Positions 34,685-43,260 of a stretch of 64,000 bases of DNA are shown piece after piece. Location of the stretch: assembly GCF_023061185.1 (NCBI RefSeq), contig NZ_JAKGAK010000003.1, positions 237,273 to 301,272 of the forward strand, read 5' to 3'. The translations under genes were made by a program, and so were the position numbers. Numbering within the stretch: the first letter of the stretch is position 1; every line of letters starts with the position of its first letter. The stretch comes from Chromohalobacter beijerinckii (lineage in GTDB: Bacteria > Pseudomonadota > Gammaproteobacteria > Pseudomonadales > Halomonadaceae). A model generated the notes under the pieces. It did not search any database and had not been told where the DNA came from. It worked only from the letters and a program-made list of their open reading frames with translations.

Positions 34685-36379
34685 CTAGCCCATGAGCGGG
34701 TCGCTCACGCCGATCACGTAGAAGGCGATCAACCCGATGAGTCCCGTGAAGATCAGGTAGTACAGGGTGGGGAGGATCGTCTTGCGCAGCGTGGTGCCCT
34801 CGCGGCCCAGCAGCCCCACGGTGGCGGAGGCGGCGACCACGTTGTGGATGGCGATCATGTTGCCGGCGGCGGCGCCCACGGCCTGTAGGGCCACCATCAT
34901 CGCGGTGGACACGCCCAGCGCCTCGGCGACGTTGAACTGGAAGTCCGAGAGCATCAGGTTGGACACCGCGTTGGAGCCGGCGATGAAGGCACCCAGCGCC
35001 CCGACGGCGGGGGAGAAGAACGGATAGACGTGTCCCACGCCATCGGCCACCAGTTGCGCCATGGCCACCGGCATCGAGACCAGGTCCGCCTGGTTGACGC
35101 CGGAGTTGATCAGGATGCGCACCATGGGCACGGTGAAGATCAACACGAACCCGGCGCCCAGCAGTGTCTTGGTCGACTCGCTGAAGGCCGCCCCCAGTTC
35201 GCTGGCGCGCATGCGGTGCAGCAGTACGGTGAGCAGCACGACGATGAGAATGATGCCGCCGGGAAGGTACAGCGGTTGAAGGCTGCCCGACACACCGCTC
35301 TCGCCGAGGATGTTGTTCCAGCTCACGCTGATCGATTGCAGTGCCGAAGTGACCGACGGCACGGTGCGCGAGATGACCAGCAGGACGGCCAGCAGCACGT
35401 AGGGCACCCAGCCCATGAAGATCGACATCGGTGCCTTGCCGGCGACTTGGTCCATCTTGATCTCCAGGTTTCCCAGCCATTCGTCCGGCCAGGTCGTGCT
35501 GTCGGGGAAATCCCAGGTGTCCTTGGGCAGCAGGAAGCCTTTCTTGGCGGCCGGCACGACGATGGCCAGCCCGACCAGGGCGCCGATCATTGACGGGAAC
35601 TCGGGGCCCAGAACGACGCCCACCAGCGCGTACGGGACCACGAAGGCGACACCAGTGAATAGCGCGAACGGCGTGATCGACAGGCCCTCTTTCCAGGAGC
35701 GGTTAGCACCGAAGAAGCGCACCATCACGATGACCATGATCAACGGCATCAGGACCCCCACGATGGCGTGGGTGATGGCGACTTCCGATGCGATCAGTCG
35801 AAAGAAGCTTTCCCAGCTCGAGCCGTTGGCGGTCAGTTGCTCGGTAATCACGTTGCGATTGAGGCCGCCGGTGACACCGACCACGATGGGCGTGCCGACG
35901 GCACCGAAGGAGACTGGCGTGGATTGGATCATCATGCCCACGGTGACAGCCCCCAATGCAGGGAAGCCCAGCGCGACCATCAACGGCGCGGCGACGGCGG
36001 CGGGCGTGCCGAAGCCGGATGCCCCTTCGATGAAGCAGCCGAATAGCCACGCCACGATCAGCGCCTGGACGCGACGGTCGGGGCTAATGCTGGAGAAGCC
36101 GTTGCGGATGGCGGTGATCCCGCCGGAATGCTTCAAGGTATTGAGCAGCATGATGGCGCCGAAGATGATCCACAAAAGGGCCACGGTGAGGATCAACCCT
36201 TGGAACGTGGAGGCCAGCACGCGTGTGAAGGTCATGTCCCAGGCCAGTAAGGCGATCAAGGCTGTGACCAGAAACACCACAGGCATGGCGATCTTGGCCT
36301 GAACCCGAAAGCCAATCAGCAATACGCCGGCCAGCACCAATGGCAGGAAGGCGAGTAGCGAGAGCAGCGTTTGATTCAT
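34685..36379 (-). CDS. glcA: Glycolate/L-lactate permease (LctP family)
   Basis: A 564-residue inner-membrane permease of the LctP family (LldP and GlcA in E. coli take up glycolate and lactate with protons). About twelve to fourteen hydrophobic helices are visible. Conserved family segments are [36 protein letters not shown] and [14 protein letters not shown]. Adjacency to glcDEFG supports glycolate uptake, though lactate may also be used. It has its own terminator and a FadR-type operator upstream, so it forms a separately transcribed, co-regulated unit ahead of glcD. Confidence 0.9.
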   Translation of the reverse strand: MNQTLLSLLAFLPLVLAGVLLIGFRVQAKIAMPVVFLVTALIALLAWDMTFTRVLASTFQGLILTVALLWIIFGAIMLLNTLKHSGGITAIRNGFSSISPDRRVQALIVAWLFGCFIEGASGFGTPAAVAAPLMVALGFPALGAVTVGMMIQSTPVSFGAVGTPIVVGVTGGLNRNVITEQLTANGSSWESFFRLIASEVAITHAIVGVLMPLIMVIVMVRFFGANRSWKEGLSITPFALFTGVAFVVPYALVGVVLGPEFPSMIGALVGLAIVVPAAKKGFLLPKDTWDFPDSTTWPDEWLGNLEIKMDQVAGKAPMSIFMGWVPYVLLAVLLVISRTVPSVTSALQSISVSWNNILGESGVSGSLQPLYLPGGIILIVVLLTVLLHRMRASELGAAFSESTKTLLGAGFVLIFTVPMVRILINSGVNQADLVSMPVAMAQLVADGVGHVYPFFSPAVGALGAFIAGSNAVSNLMLSDFQFNVAEALGVSTAMMVALQAVGAAAGNMIAIHNVVAASATVGLLGREGTTLRKTILPTLYYLIFTGLIGLIAFYVIGVSDPLMG

Positions 36380-36760
36380 GAAAATGCCCCTGATTGTGTT
36401 GTTGTACAGCGCAAGACGGAGGCAGACGGATGTCGCCCGTCATCGAGCAAAAGATAAACGTGAAACGCGACGGAGCCAATTAGTGGATAATTGGTATTAC
36501 CAATAATGACGGTAAGCTGAGAGGCTTAAAATATATTTCAAAATCAAATATCTATGTGTTCTCTTGTGACCTTCGTTGGAGGCATTCAGAGCAGTGGCGA
36601 GTCGTTTTGCGCGGTGTGAGTTCGACTAATAGACGAGTCTTTTCAAGGACATCGTGGCCAGGGTGCGTAGCGCATAGGCGCGATTGCATGGCGTGTGGTA
36701 GCGTCGACTTCCTGGGCGTGGGCGCTTCCCACGCGATGCATCTCGAGAAGGAGCGATGAT
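36380..36760. other. 381-base intergenic region between glcA and the second GST gene
   Basis: Divergent promoters are expected here. The glcA side holds the GntR-type operator and an AT-rich stretch (about 36525-36560); the rest is GC-rich with no supported gene. Short overlapping open frames on both strands have no family resemblance. Confidence 0.5.
36490..36504. promoter_or_regulatory. GntR (FadR-subfamily) operator upstream of glcA
   Basis: A perfect dyad, ATTGGT-ATT-ACCAAT, extended by AT-rich flanks, 111 bases upstream of the glcA start. It is the twin of the glcD-proximal site, which suggests common control of glycolate uptake and oxidation. Confidence 0.78.
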
Positions 36761-37471
36761 ATGGCGTTGCAGATGTACGAGTTGAGCGGTCGCGACGAGC
36801 GGCTGCGGTTTTCTCCCTATTGCTGGCGCGTGCGTTATGCGCTGGCACACAAGGGCCTGGAATGCGATTTCATTCCATGGCGTTTTACGCAGAAGGAAGC
36901 GATCGCGTTTTCAGGACAAGGCAAGGTGCCGGTACTCGTCGACGGTGAGACCTCGGTCACCGATAGCTACGAGATCTTCCGCTATCTGGATCGCGTATAT
37001 CCCCAAAAGCCGCTGTTGGGCGACGACACGGCGGAGTCACGGGCGCGCTTCTTCAAGTTCTACAGCGAGCGGGCCCTGGCGCCGGGCATCCTGCGCACCA
37101 TCGTCATGGACTTGTTCAATGTCGTGCATCCCGACGATCAGGCCTATTTTCGAGAAACGCGTGAGAAGGCGCTGGGACGCAGCCTCGAGGAAATGCATGC
37201 ACCCAGCAAGGGGCTATCGGCACTCGATGCGGCCCTTGAGCCGCTGCGTGGGCGTCTCGAAGAGGCCGATTTCCTCGACGGCGAAGCGCCCGGCGGTGCC
37301 GACTACATGGTCTTCGGTCATTTCATGTGGGCACGGTGTGTCTCGGCGGCGGATCTTGTCTCCAATGCCGATCCGGTCTATGCCTGGATCGAGCGCATGC
37401 TGGATCAGCATGGTGGCGTAGGTCGCAATGCCACGCGCATCGTCGATATCGAGGGCGGCTATCCTGGTTGA
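36761..37471 (+). CDS. Glutathione S-transferase family protein
   Basis: A 236-residue glutathione transferase. The N-terminal thioredoxin-like domain reads RFSPYCWRVRYALAHKGL (about residues 15-32), then GKVPVLVDGE and the glutathione-binding TDSYEIFRYLD. The C-terminal domain includes GGADYMVFGHFMWARCV. The SPYCW motif marks a distinct subgroup from the GST at 18052. The start at 36761 has AAGGAG seven bases upstream; the ATG at 36756 is out of frame. It is 54 bases before ydfG and probably co-transcribed with it. Confidence 0.87.
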   Translation: MALQMYELSGRDERLRFSPYCWRVRYALAHKGLECDFIPWRFTQKEAIAFSGQGKVPVLVDGETSVTDSYEIFRYLDRVYPQKPLLGDDTAESRARFFKFYSERALAPGILRTIVMDLFNVVHPDDQAYFRETREKALGRSLEEMHAPSKGLSALDAALEPLRGRLEEADFLDGEAPGGADYMVFGHFMWARCVSAADLVSNADPVYAWIERMLDQHGGVGRNATRIVDIEGGYPG

Positions 37472-38284
<813 letters not shown>

Positions 38285-38285
38285 G

Positions 38286-38705
38286 TCAGTCGTCTGCGAT
38301 CAAGCGCTTGCCAAGGGTCACGAAGTCACCATCGTCGTACCCTTGGCGGCGGTAATACTCGACGAGCTCGGGGTGTTCGTTGCGGACCATCAGCATCAGC
38401 TTTGGGCAGCCCCGGGCTTGCAAGGCGCGTTCCACGGCGGCGAGCAGAGACGTGCCGAGCCCTTGCCCCTGATGGTCGGGGTGGATCGCGAGGTAATGCA
38501 CCCAGCCGCGATGCCCGTCGTAGCCCGCCATGGCACTGGCGATCACCGTGCCCGCCTCTACTCCAACCAGAAACAGACTGGGGTCTTCCGCCAGCTTGCG
38601 CGCGATGTCGCGGCGTGGGTCGTTCCATGGACGCGTTAGCTCGCAGCGTTCCCAGAGCACAATGACGCTCTCTTCATCGACAGGCTGAAAAGGTCGAATC
38701 TGCAT
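38286..38705 (-). CDS. ypeA: GNAT acetyltransferase YpeA
   Basis: A 139-residue GNAT N-acetyltransferase like E. coli YpeA (141 residues). The acetyl-CoA-binding segment is YLAIHPDHQGQGLGTSLLAA (about residues 71-90), followed by CPKLMLMVRNEH and the C-terminal YYRRQGYDDG. The ATG at 38705 has AGAGGA just upstream; longer open reading frame upstream runs into the next gene and is rejected. Substrate unknown. It follows aaeB by 26 bases on the same strand and may be the last gene of that operon. Confidence 0.88.
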   Translation of the reverse strand: MQIRPFQPVDEESVIVLWERCELTRPWNDPRRDIARKLAEDPSLFLVGVEAGTVIASAMAGYDGHRGWVHYLAIHPDHQGQGLGTSLLAAVERALQARGCPKLMLMVRNEHPELVEYYRRQGYDDGDFVTLGKRLIADD

Positions 38706-38731
38706 ATGTTCCTCTCGCAGGGTGCCGGCCA

Positions 38732-40783
38732 TCAGGCGGTCTTGGCCGTGGCAGTGGCCGGTGTCTGACGTTCGGCCATGACCTCGGCCTGTCGTTCCAG
38801 CACCAAGACTAGTCGCTCGATCAAACCTTCGAGGAGCTTGCGCGCGTCTTCCTCGATGCCGCCATGGCGTGCGATGGCGTCGTCCAGGGCTTGGCCGGCC
38901 TCGCTTATTCCCTGGGGCGAGCGGCCATGGGCACTGTCCTCGAAGCCGTTGGCCAGCGTGTCCAGGAGATGTCGCATGGCGTCGCGCACGGGCGGTGCGG
39001 CATCGTCCAGGCGATGGCGCAGGCGCAAACACGAGCGCCCCAGGTCGAGGCCGTTGAGGCCGATCATGAATAGATGGCGATGATCCTCGGGCAGCATATC
39101 GTCGTGCCGTGCGAGTTGCAGTAGGCGGTCGGCCATGCGACCGCTGAAGCGGCTTTCGGCTTCATGTAAAGGCTGCTGATCGATATATCGCAGGTCGTGA
39201 CTGATGGCGCCGATCAACCGCCGACGCCTGATCGGTGTCCCCAGACCGGGGAACAGGCGGAAGCCCATTACCACGGCGCTGAGTCCGACAATGACGGCGA
39301 TGGCGCGATTGGCGAAGCTGTCAAAAGAGAAGTCCATCCCGTTGCCGGGCATGGTCAGTAGGATATTGAAGATGGTGAAGGCCAGGCAGTAACCCATCAA
39401 CCGAGGGTTGGAGGCGCCGAGCAGCCCCAGGAACAGGGGCGTGACGAACAGCATGGCGAGCATGGGAAAGCCGTTGGCCTGCGACAGCAGGACATGCCCG
39501 AACAGGAAGGCACTGGGCAACGCTGCCAGCATGCCCTTGAAGAACATCATGCAGATCGTCACGGGGTTGTCGCGCGTGGCGAAGAAGGCCGAGAACAGGG
39601 TGCCGAGCAGCATGGCCACCTGGCCGTTGTTCCAGTGGGTCTGCAGCCAGAACACCGCCAGGCATGAGAAGACCAGCCCTGCGCGGCCGGCGTTGAGCAG
39701 CGCCACCAGATGATCACGGTGCCAGGAAAGCGAGCCGCCGCGTAGTTGTTTACGCCCCGGGTGGGCGATGGCCTCGCGCGCGTCGAGCATGATCATGGCA
39801 TGACCGAGTACTTCACGCAGCGCCAGAATGACACGGCGCTGCAAGGGATCGAGCTGAGTATCGGCGTAGGCGTGCGCCCGCTTGCGAAGCTCCTGCAACT
39901 GTTGGCGTGCCGCCGGGACGCCTTGCACGTGCTCGGCGTTGCGAAAGCCATCGGCGATCTCGCTGGCCAACTGGTGCAGGGGCGTGCTGATACGCTCGCG
40001 ATGATCGTGCAGCAACTGATAAAGCGCGCCCAGTGTGGCGAAGAAACGCAACGTGCGCCGGGTGAGAACGTGGGTGGCACGCATACGCCCGTTGCCATCG
40101 GGCCCCTCGTAGCGCGCTGCTTGGCTATCGGTCTCGAGCATGGTCAATGGCTCGAGGCTGGCGGTCAGCGACTGCTGCATGGCCTCGGGGTCATCGCTGG
40201 CATCGAGCCGCTGTCCGGCATGTGTGAAGGACTGGTTGATGACTTCGTCGGCCTGCCCAGCGAGATGATCCTTGACGCGCGTGGGCCACAGCAAGGCACT
40301 GACCAGGGTGGCACACAGCGCACCGAGGCCGAGTTCGGATAGCCGCGCCACGGCGATGTCGAAGATGCCACTCGGAGGCTGGTTGGCGGAAATCACCACG
40401 ATCAGCATCGCGGTCACGGCGCCCATGATGCAGCCATAGGAAAAGTTGTTGCGCAACAGCGAGCTGCCGTAGGTACAGAGCATGATCCACAGGGTCAGCG
40501 TAATCAGCGCGGGCACGCGTGCCTGGGCGAAGAAGGCCATGATGACGATACCGACCAGCGCACCGATGAGCGTGCCACCGATCTGGCAGATGCCCTTTTC
40601 GACGACCATGCCGCTCATTGGGCGAATCTGCAGAAAGGCTGCCGAGATCAACGCCCAATAGGGACGGTCGAGATCGCACCATAGTGCGATGTAAAGCGCC
40701 AGCAGCATCGCCAGGGTGGTCTTGGTGGCGAACTGCAGCGACGCCTTCGAGGGAGTGAGGTAGGTTTCGATCCAGGGCGACAT
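38732..40783 (-). CDS. aaeB: FUSC-family efflux protein (AaeB-like aromatic acid exporter)
   Basis: A 683-residue inner-membrane protein of the FUSC/AaeB family. Two blocks of about six membrane helices (near residues 20-170 and 365-515) are each followed by a cytoplasmic helical region. The first block shows LDRPYWALISAAFLQIRPMS and GALVGIVIMAFFA. E. coli AaeB (655 residues), with AaeA, exports p-hydroxybenzoate and other aromatic carboxylates. Here it is the third gene after aaeX and aaeA-like genes, the same order as E. coli. The name is by synteny and domain; the exported compound is unknown. Confidence 0.82.
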   Translation of the reverse strand: MSPWIETYLTPSKASLQFATKTTLAMLLALYIALWCDLDRPYWALISAAFLQIRPMSGMVVEKGICQIGGTLIGALVGIVIMAFFAQARVPALITLTLWIMLCTYGSSLLRNNFSYGCIMGAVTAMLIVVISANQPPSGIFDIAVARLSELGLGALCATLVSALLWPTRVKDHLAGQADEVINQSFTHAGQRLDASDDPEAMQQSLTASLEPLTMLETDSQAARYEGPDGNGRMRATHVLTRRTLRFFATLGALYQLLHDHRERISTPLHQLASEIADGFRNAEHVQGVPAARQQLQELRKRAHAYADTQLDPLQRRVILALREVLGHAMIMLDAREAIAHPGRKQLRGGSLSWHRDHLVALLNAGRAGLVFSCLAVFWLQTHWNNGQVAMLLGTLFSAFFATRDNPVTICMMFFKGMLAALPSAFLFGHVLLSQANGFPMLAMLFVTPLFLGLLGASNPRLMGYCLAFTIFNILLTMPGNGMDFSFDSFANRAIAVIVGLSAVVMGFRLFPGLGTPIRRRRLIGAISHDLRYIDQQPLHEAESRFSGRMADRLLQLARHDDMLPEDHRHLFMIGLNGLDLGRSCLRLRHRLDDAAPPVRDAMRHLLDTLANGFEDSAHGRSPQGISEAGQALDDAIARHGGIEEDARKLLEGLIERLVLVLERQAEVMAERQTPATATAKTA

Positions 40784-40790
40784 GGGCGGC

Positions 40791-41660
40791 TCAGTCTGCG
40801 TCCGTGTCGTCGACGATATGGATGGTGGCGGTCATGCCGGCACTGAGCAGCGTCTCGTCGGGGACCTCATCGAGGGCGATGCGCACTGGAATCCGCTGCG
40901 CTAGCCTGACCCAATTGAAGGTCGGCTCGACCTGGGGCAAGAGCTGATCGTTGGGCGAGGTATTGCTATCGGCGATCCCACGACCGATTCCCGTGACATG
41001 GCCACGCAACTCGGTATCGCCGTTCATCAGCGTGATCCTGGCGGTGTCGCCTTCATCGATACGCGACATCTTGGTCTCTTCGAAATACCCGGTCACATAG
41101 TAGGAATCCGATTTGACCAGCGCCATCACCGCATTGCCGGCCGAGACGTAGTTGCCCTCGGTAAGACGCAGATTGAGGATATGCCCGTCGGCGGGTGCCT
41201 CGACCACGGTCCGCTTCAGGTCGAGCTGGGCGCTTTCCAGATCGGCCTGGGCCTCGTCGAGATTGGCTTTTGCCACGCGGGTATCGATGCGCGCGACTTC
41301 GCGATCCTCGCTGCTGATGGCCTGATTGCTCAGGTTGTTGCGCCGGTTCTCCTCGTGTCGCTTGAGCTCCAACTGCGCCTGGTTCAACGCGACCACGGCC
41401 TGGGCTTTGTCGACCGCCGCTTGATAACGCGCCTGGTCGATCTGGAACAGAGTGTCGCCTTGCTCGACTTGTTGTGTATCACTTACTGGCAATTGGCGCA
41501 CCCAGCCGGAAACATCCGGGGCGATCGTGACGACGTCGGCGCGAACGCGACCATCGCGGGTCCACGGCGTATAAAGGTAATAATGCCAAAGCCAGACGCC
41601 GGCAGCGACGGCCAGTGCCACGACAACGAGAGTGATCAGCATGCGTAGCGGTGTGCGCAT
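40791..41660 (-). CDS. aaeA: HlyD-family membrane fusion protein (AaeA-like)
   Basis: A 289-residue periplasmic adaptor with one N-terminal membrane helix (about residues 7-29). It has the biotinyl-lipoyl half-motif VTIAPDVSGWVRQLPVSD (residues 43-60), a coiled-coil hairpin rich in Gln/Ala/Glu (about 80-145), and the closing lipoyl half VVEAPADGHILNLRL. It should link the FUSC pump to an outer membrane channel. It lies seven bases before aaeB and abuts the aaeX stop. Length is slightly shorter than E. coli AaeA (310). Confidence 0.86.
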   Translation of the reverse strand: MRTPLRMLITLVVVALAVAAGVWLWHYYLYTPWTRDGRVRADVVTIAPDVSGWVRQLPVSDTQQVEQGDTLFQIDQARYQAAVDKAQAVVALNQAQLELKRHEENRRNNLSNQAISSEDREVARIDTRVAKANLDEAQADLESAQLDLKRTVVEAPADGHILNLRLTEGNYVSAGNAVMALVKSDSYYVTGYFEETKMSRIDEGDTARITLMNGDTELRGHVTGIGRGIADSNTSPNDQLLPQVEPTFNWVRLAQRIPVRIALDEVPDETLLSAGMTATIHIVDDTDAD

Positions 41661-41879
41661 TTAAACGATTCCAGCTGTGGACGAGAAGGCAAAGGCGACG
41701 GCGGCGGTAATGATGACGAACAAGGCGGCATCGAACCACGCTTCGAACCACGGGATATGTTGCCCGACGAGTCGGTGCAACACGGTACGCACGATGAGTG
41801 CGCCGATGAAGCCTAACAAGGCATAGATGAGCAGCGGACTGAGATAAATACCCCCTACAGCGATTTCCTTGAGACCCAT
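41661..41879 (-). CDS. aaeX: DUF1656 small membrane protein (AaeX-like)
   Basis: A 72-residue protein with two predicted membrane helices (about residues 11-33 and 49-70), belonging to DUF1656. In E. coli aaeX precedes aaeAB in the aromatic acid efflux operon; its function is unknown. The ATG at 41879 is chosen because GGGAG lies just upstream; an in-frame TTG at 41903 would add eight residues. Its stop is immediately followed by the aaeA start. Confidence 0.82.
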   Translation of the reverse strand: MGLKEIAVGGIYLSPLLIYALLGFIGALIVRTVLHRLVGQHIPWFEAWFDAALFVIITAAVAFAFSSTAGIV

Positions 41880-41924
41880 TCCCTCTCCCGTTCGCCAAGG
41901 CAAGCGAATATATTAGCACGCTAT

Positions 41925-41957
41925 CGAAATGCGCGACACCTGCATATCAGCATTTCG
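41925..41957. promoter_or_regulatory. Inverted repeat upstream of aaeX
   Basis: CGAAATGC (41925-41932) and GCATTTCG (41950-41957), an 8-base perfect dyad with a 17-base spacer, 46-78 bases before the aaeX start. A regulator site is plausible; a LysR-type T-N11-A centre is not obvious. Confidence 0.35.
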
Positions 41958-41958
41958 C

Positions 41959-42040
41959 ATGAACCGACCTTCGCATGGACCAACTTCTACATGAACCAGT
42001 CTTTTATATGCACGCATCTTTTATATGAACGTGCATTTTT
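41959..42040. repeat. Degenerate tandem repeat upstream of the aae operon
   Basis: Five imperfect units of 16-17 bases, each starting with ATG: 41959-41974, 41975-41990, 41991-42007, 42008-42024 and 42025-42040. Units 1-3 share ATGRACC; units 3-5 share a TTTTAT or TTTTT tail. The array sits between the LysR gene stop and the aaeX promoter region. Confidence 0.55.
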
Positions 42041-42070
42041 AAAAGAGTACAGCATGCCATTTTGAGGTTG

Positions 42071-43021
42071 TCAGTCTAGCGTGAAAACGCGCTCGGGCGG
42101 GATAGGCGAATGCAGGCGCCAGCTCTCTGGAACGGTCTGGCGGATCTGCTCGAGAAGCGTAACGCTCTTGCGGGGCAAACGTCCGAATGGATAGAGCAGG
42201 GTGATGGGAAGCGATGAGGGCGCCCATTCTGCGAGGCAAGGCGCCAGGCTGCCAGGATGATGCTGCAGGCGTTTCTCGGCCATCCAGTGGGGAAGAAGGC
42301 CTAGGCCGCGCCCCCGCGCGATGGCATCGATATGCAGCACGTATTGATCCACGTGCAGGCGTGACGGTGGCAGTGTGATCCGGGTCTCTCCTTCACGGGC
42401 GTGATGCAACGTTACGCCTTGTTCGCTGGTGCCAAGCAGGTCGACCCAGGCGTGTTCGGTCAGTTCGCGGGGGTGGTGAGGCATGCCATGGCGCCGGAAG
42501 TAGTCGGGATGCGCGTAGACCCCGCGACGCATGTAGCCGAGCGTCTCCTGACGCAGGCCGCAGTCGGCGACGTCGCCTAGCCACAGGCACAGGGTTTCGT
42601 CTTCGGGGCCCGTAGGCGGGGTCAAACGGGTATGCAGGTTCAGGCGCACGCCTGGGTGACGTGCCACGAAATCCTCCATTTGCTGGCTGAACCAGCCACG
42701 CGCGAAGGCATTATGCACCTCGACCGTCAATTCTCCGCTGACATCCGCGCGCAAGTCGTCGAGTGCCTGCTGGCCTTGCTCAGCGAGATGCAGGATCTGC
42801 TGGCTGTAGGCGAGAAACAGCGTACCGGCTTCGGTGGGAAGCAGTCGGTTGGCTTGTCGCCGAAGTAGCGGCTGGCCCAGCCGTTCCTCCAACTGACTTA
42901 TACGTCGACTGAGGGTCGACTTCGCTAGCCCCAGTTCGCGGGCACTAGAAGTCAGACTGCCGGACGCCATGACCGAGGCGAACGCGGTCAGTTCATCGAG
43001 ATCGTGCATGCCATAGGCCAT
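42071..43021 (-). CDS. LysR-family transcriptional regulator
   Basis: A 316-residue LysR-type regulator. The winged helix-turn-helix is at residues about 6-65 (FASVMASGSLTSSARELGLA, then KSTLSRRISQLEERLG). The effector-binding domain follows from about residue 95. It lies directly upstream of aaeXAB on the same strand, whereas E. coli aaeR is divergent; it may nevertheless control this efflux operon in response to an aromatic acid. ATG at 43021 is used; an in-frame ATG at 43009 is equally possible because neither has a clear ribosome site. Confidence 0.85.
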   Translation of the reverse strand: MAYGMHDLDELTAFASVMASGSLTSSARELGLAKSTLSRRISQLEERLGQPLLRRQANRLLPTEAGTLFLAYSQQILHLAEQGQQALDDLRADVSGELTVEVHNAFARGWFSQQMEDFVARHPGVRLNLHTRLTPPTGPEDETLCLWLGDVADCGLRQETLGYMRRGVYAHPDYFRRHGMPHHPRELTEHAWVDLLGTSEQGVTLHHAREGETRITLPPSRLHVDQYVLHIDAIARGRGLGLLPHWMAEKRLQHHPGSLAPCLAEWAPSSLPITLLYPFGRLPRKSVTLLEQIRQTVPESWRLHSPIPPERVFTLD

Positions 43022-43168
43022 CGTCAGTGTGATGCGTGGAGTAGGTCACTATTCTGGCATATTGCATGACGTTTTTGAAAATCATTAACGCCTGTAATGG
43101 CCTCTCGTTGCGTTGCGGATTGTGAAACGCCCCGTCCCGTGGCCTGTTGTTGTTCCTTGTGAAAGAAT

Positions 43169-43187
43169 CTAAATGATAAAAATTCGC
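43169..43187. promoter_or_regulatory. Candidate Fur box upstream of the TonB-dependent receptor
   Basis: By hand count, 12 of 19 positions match the Fur consensus, with the ATGATAAAAATT core. It is 74-92 bases upstream of the receptor start, within AT-rich sequence. Placement before a siderophore receptor is typical. Confidence 0.5.
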
Positions 43188-43260
43188 ATTAAATTTTAAA
43201 ACATCACGCAAGAGTCCCGGAAGCAGCCGGGGCGGGATTCATCAGGGAGAACAACGCACC

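Noticed and set aside
41959..42040. Small CRISPR-like array
   Set aside because: Units are 16-17 bases, imperfect, with no spacers of constant length between them, and no cas genes are present.
42993..43211. Small minus-strand gene upstream of the LysR gene
   Set aside because: It overlaps the LysR start in another frame and the AT-rich Fur-box region, and its translation has no family resemblance or ribosome site.
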